From assembly GCF_016595235.1 (NCBI RefSeq), contig NZ_JAENHL010000007.1, forward strand, positions 1,524,765 through 1,588,764: DNA of 64,000 nt, given 5' to 3'. A program made the translations under genes and the position numbers. Positions 62,835 to 64,000 of this stretch are shown one piece after another. The notes beneath the pieces were generated by a model, which had not been told where the DNA came from, searched no databases, and was given only the letters and a program-made list of their open reading frames with translations. The first letter of the stretch is position 1. Each line of letters opens with the position of its first letter. Origin of the DNA: Taklimakanibacter albus (GTDB taxonomy: Bacteria; Pseudomonadota; Alphaproteobacteria; Rhizobiales; Aestuariivirgaceae).

Positions 62835-64000
62835 ATGTCAGATCAGAACTCGACACCGCCCCTCCCCAACCGCTGGCAACGCTTCGACCAATGGGACAAG
62901 CGTCCCTTGCGCCTGGACCGCTTTGCCCGCGAGGACGCCAAGAACGGCTTTGCCGCGACCAACAGCCCGGCCGATCCGAAGCCTTCCCTAAAGATATCTC
63001 AAGGAAAGGTCGTCGAGCTGGATGGCGTCGCCGAGGCCGATTTCGACCTCATCGACGAATTCATCGCCCGCCATCATATCGATTTGTCGGTGGCCGCAGA
63101 GGCCATGGCGCTCGATGCCCGCGACTTCGCCCGCAGGCTCGTCGACATCAATGTGCCGCGGAGCGAGCTCACCCGTTTGGCCAAGGGCATGACGCCGGCC
63201 AAGCTGGCGGAGGTGATGGGCCATCTCTCGACCGTCGAATTGATGTTCGCGCAGACGAAATTGCGCGCTCGCCGCACACCCGCCAACCAGGCCCATGTCA
63301 CCAATGCCAAGGACGATCCTCTCCAGCTCGCCGCCGATTCGGCGACCGCCGTCGCGCTCGGTTTCGATGAGATCGAGACCACCATGCGCGTCGCGAGCAA
63401 TGGCTGGGCCAATGCGCTGGGCTGCGTGGTCGGCGCCGCGGTAGGCCGGGGCGGCGTGCTGTTCCAATGTTCGATCGAGGAGGCCGAGGAGCTTGCCATC
63501 GGCATGGCCGGCTTCACCTCCTATGCCGAGACGGTGTCCGTCTATGGCACCGAAGGGTCATTCATCGACGGCGACGACACGCCCTGGTCGAAGGCTTTTC
63601 TTACGACCGCTTATGCCGCGCGCGGCATCAAGGCGCGCTGCACGTCAGGCGGCGGCTCGGAATTGCTGATGGGTTATCACGACGCCCATTCCATCCTTTA
63701 TCTCGAGGCCCGCTGCCTCTGCCTGCAGCGCGGCATGGGCGTGCAGGGCACGCAGAATGGCGGTATTGACGGCGCGCCGCTCACCTATTCCGTTCCGGGC
63801 GGCGGCCGCGAGATCTTCGCCGAGAATGTCATGGCGGCCCTTCTCGACCTCGAATGCGCCAGCGGCAACGACACGCGCGCTTCATCATCGGAGATCCGCG
63901 TCGGCGCCAAGATCATGCCAGCGCTGGTGTCCGGCACCGACTTCATCTGTTCGGGCTTCGGCTCCATCCTCTCTTACGACAATTCCTTCGCCGCCTCGCT
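62835..64000 (+). CDS. pduC: B12-dependent propanediol/glycerol dehydratase, large subunit (partial)
   Basis: The gene is open to the right edge, so about 388 residues are seen of an expected 550-600 or more. It starts MSDQNSTPPLPNRWQRFDQW and shows strong dehydratase motifs: NGWANALGCVVGAAVGRGGV, FTSYAETVSVYGTE, IDGDDTPWSKAFL, YLEARCLCLQRGMGVQGTQN, LDLECASGNDT and GTDFICSGF. The enzyme converts 1,2-propanediol or glycerol to aldehydes using adenosylcobalamin. Medium and small subunits are expected just beyond the window. The ribosome site is weak; a family-D repeat lies before the start. Confidence 0.9.
   Translation, partial: MSDQNSTPPLPNRWQRFDQWDKRPLRLDRFAREDAKNGFAATNSPADPKPSLKISQGKVVELDGVAEADFDLIDEFIARHHIDLSVAAEAMALDARDFARRLVDINVPRSELTRLAKGMTPAKLAEVMGHLSTVELMFAQTKLRARRTPANQAHVTNAKDDPLQLAADSATAVALGFDEIETTMRVASNGWANALGCVVGAAVGRGGVLFQCSIEEAEELAIGMAGFTSYAETVSVYGTEGSFIDGDDTPWSKAFLTTAYAARGIKARCTSGGGSELLMGYHDAHSILYLEARCLCLQRGMGVQGTQNGGIDGAPLTYSVPGGGREIFAENVMAALLDLECASGNDTRASSSEIRVGAKIMPALVSGTDFICSGFGSILSYDNSFAAS

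Overview
The window is high-GC bacterial DNA (about two thirds G+C by eye). The gene content fits an alphaproteobacterium of the order Hyphomicrobiales (Rhizobiales): many ABC importers, many FadR/GntR, LysR and Lrp regulators, many short-chain dehydrogenases, and several families of short palindromic repeats of the kind scattered through rhizobial genomes. I see no rRNA, tRNA, CRISPR array, insertion sequence or phage gene. This looks like a catabolic accessory region of a soil- or plant-associated organism. The genus cannot be fixed from the sequence alone.

Layout. (1) 1-8675: a long minus-strand operon encodes an acetoin/pyruvate-dehydrogenase-like E1 alpha/E1 beta/E2 set, a VOC protein, an amino-acid ABC importer (binding protein and two permeases, no ATPase), diaminopropionate ammonia-lyase and an SDR that runs off the left edge. 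A divergent Lrp-type regulator faces it across an intergenic region with palindromes. (2) 8854-12400: a LuxR-type regulator is divergent from a ureohydrolase and an APC permease. (3) 12536-22819: a low-GC secreted orphan, a FadL-like outer-membrane protein, a putative winged-helix protein, an XRE-cupin regulator with a Cys/Met-type PLP enzyme and a SnoaL-like protein, a nitrate/sulfonate-type ABC importer split over two strands with a cyclase-family hydrolase, an EamA exporter and a CsaA-like protein. (4) 23024-29479: a giant autotransporter of about 2150 residues with about 16 beta-strand repeats. (5) 29553-31638: an MBL-fold hydrolase and an HtrA-like serine protease broken by a frameshift. 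(6) 31647-42518: a sugar-type ABC importer joined to an amidohydrolase, a MIP18-family protein and a glyoxalase. It is divergent from an FAD oxidase, a GntR regulator, an SDR and a zinc alcohol dehydrogenase. (7) 42570-48869: a second FadR-type regulon with two SDRs, an acetoacetate-decarboxylase-like protein, an enolase-superfamily enzyme and an amino-acid ABC binding protein plus permease. Near-identical candidate operators lie at 42520 and 47040. (8) 48850-58766: an MFS exporter, a CocE/NonD hydrolase, a membrane-dipeptidase-like protein that lacks key metal ligands, and a full peptide ABC importer. (9) 58878-62779: two LysR regulators, a GST, a YdcZ-like transporter and SugE. (10) From 62835: a B12-dependent diol dehydratase large subunit cut by the right edge.

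How it fits together. Most blocks follow one plan: a regulator sits next to an importer and a few oxidoreductases or hydrolases. This suggests uptake and breakdown of small plant- or soil-derived molecules such as amino acids, polyols, sugar acids and peptides. The most interesting items are the two regulator/importer/dehydrogenase islands of unknown substrate (31.6-42.5 kb and 42.5-48.9 kb), the diaminopropionate-lyase operon, the dipeptidase-like protein with a degenerate metal site, the frameshifted protease and the repeat-rich autotransporter.
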